Source: Verrucomicrobia bacterium UBA740
GTDB lineage: Bacteria; Verrucomicrobiota; Kiritimatiellia; RFP12; UBA1067
Length of the DNA: 23,935 nt
Assembly: GCA_002298665.1 (NCBI GenBank)
Contig: DBKW01000037.1
Location: 1 to 23,935 of the forward strand
Direction: 5' to 3'
Positions within the stretch are counted from its first letter, which is position 1. Every line of letters begins with the position of its first letter. Under the pieces are notes generated by a model. The model did no database searches. It saw only the letters and a list, made by a program, of their open reading frames with translations, and was not told the DNA's origin. This document shows, piece after piece, positions 23,821 through 23,935 of this stretch. The translations under genes were made by a program, and so were the position numbers.

Positions 23821-23869
23821 ACCGCGCGTCTACACGACGGTGACGCCCAACCCACCCAAGGGTAGGGGC
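23808..23869. repeat. Direct repeat, copy 2
   Basis: This is the second copy of the element at 23645-23710, starting 163 nt later and about 4 nt shorter. It ends at cccacccaagggtaggggc (23851-23869). The variable middle can pair as GCGTC/GACGC. It overlaps the end of the 9-bp-periodic repeat. Confidence 0.75.
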
Positions 23870-23886
23870 CGCAGTCCCCTGCGGCC
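23867..23886. other. Perfect 8-bp hairpin
   Basis: GGCCGCAG (23867-23874) and CTGCGGCC (23879-23886) form a perfect stem around TCCC, directly after direct-repeat copy 2. No U-tract follows on either strand. Confidence 0.55.
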
Positions 23887-23935
23887 CGCACGATTGAAAA
23901 ACCTTTGCGTGAGGAAATTTTCGTGCGCCGGGAGG

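Larger units (their letters stand above)
23539..23935. other. Non-coding right end with repeats
   Basis: No credible gene lies in these 397 nt. Apart from the yceD promoter they hold two direct copies of one repeat, the right copy of the 9-bp-periodic element, and several hairpins. Examples are CCCGC/GCGGG near 23724-23738 and a longer CGCACGA/TCGTGCG pair at 23887-23893 and 23921-23927. Open frames through this stretch read as low-complexity products of the repeats. Confidence 0.7.

Noticed and set aside
1..23935. The possibility that the window is a mobile element bounded by terminal inverted repeats.
   Set aside because: No transposase, integrase or resolvase is present, the content is core housekeeping, and the repeats look like interspersed intergenic elements rather than element ends.

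Overview
The window is high-GC DNA from a Gram-negative bacterium. Every gene I can support lies on the minus strand. It carries outer-membrane genes (lpxK, lptD), a rod-shape/elongasome cluster (mreBCD, PBP2, rodA) and housekeeping genes. My best guess for the source is the PVC group, a Verrucomicrobiota/Kiritimatiellota-like genome. That rests on gene content, the look of the proteins and the short 'aatcctgtt aatcctgtc taaa' type interspersed repeat; it is an inference, not something proved here.

Read in transcription order (right to left), the first block is yceD, rpmF, plsX, leuS, a ThyX-like gene, mutY, a secreted GH3 glycosidase, a folK::thiamine-pyrophosphokinase fusion and murI (about 23540 to 13743). 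Gaps are 43 nt or less, and several stop/start pairs overlap as ATGA. A TGn-TATAAT extended -10 lies directly upstream of yceD. The second block is mreB, mreC, mreD, mrdA (PBP2), rodA, rng, lptD, lpxK and rnhB (13591 to 2664). It starts from a near-consensus sigma70-type promoter. It joins peptidoglycan elongation to RNase G and to lipid A/LPS export. The third block is an O-acetylhomoserine sulfhydrylase followed by cysK (2530 to 226), a sulfide-assimilation pair with its own candidate promoter and a good intrinsic terminator.

The two ends of the window are non-coding and carry inverted copies of a 9-bp-periodic repeat (1-70 and 23746-23820). The right end also holds two direct copies of a second repeat. 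No RNA genes, CRISPR array, transposase or integrase were seen.

Most of the window is ordinary core genome. The points most worth a second look are the in-frame HPPK-TPK fusion, the divergent Cys-rich ThyX-like protein, the terminal repeat family, and three phased direct repeats upstream of the mreB promoter. I did not find a convincing novel defence or mobile system.
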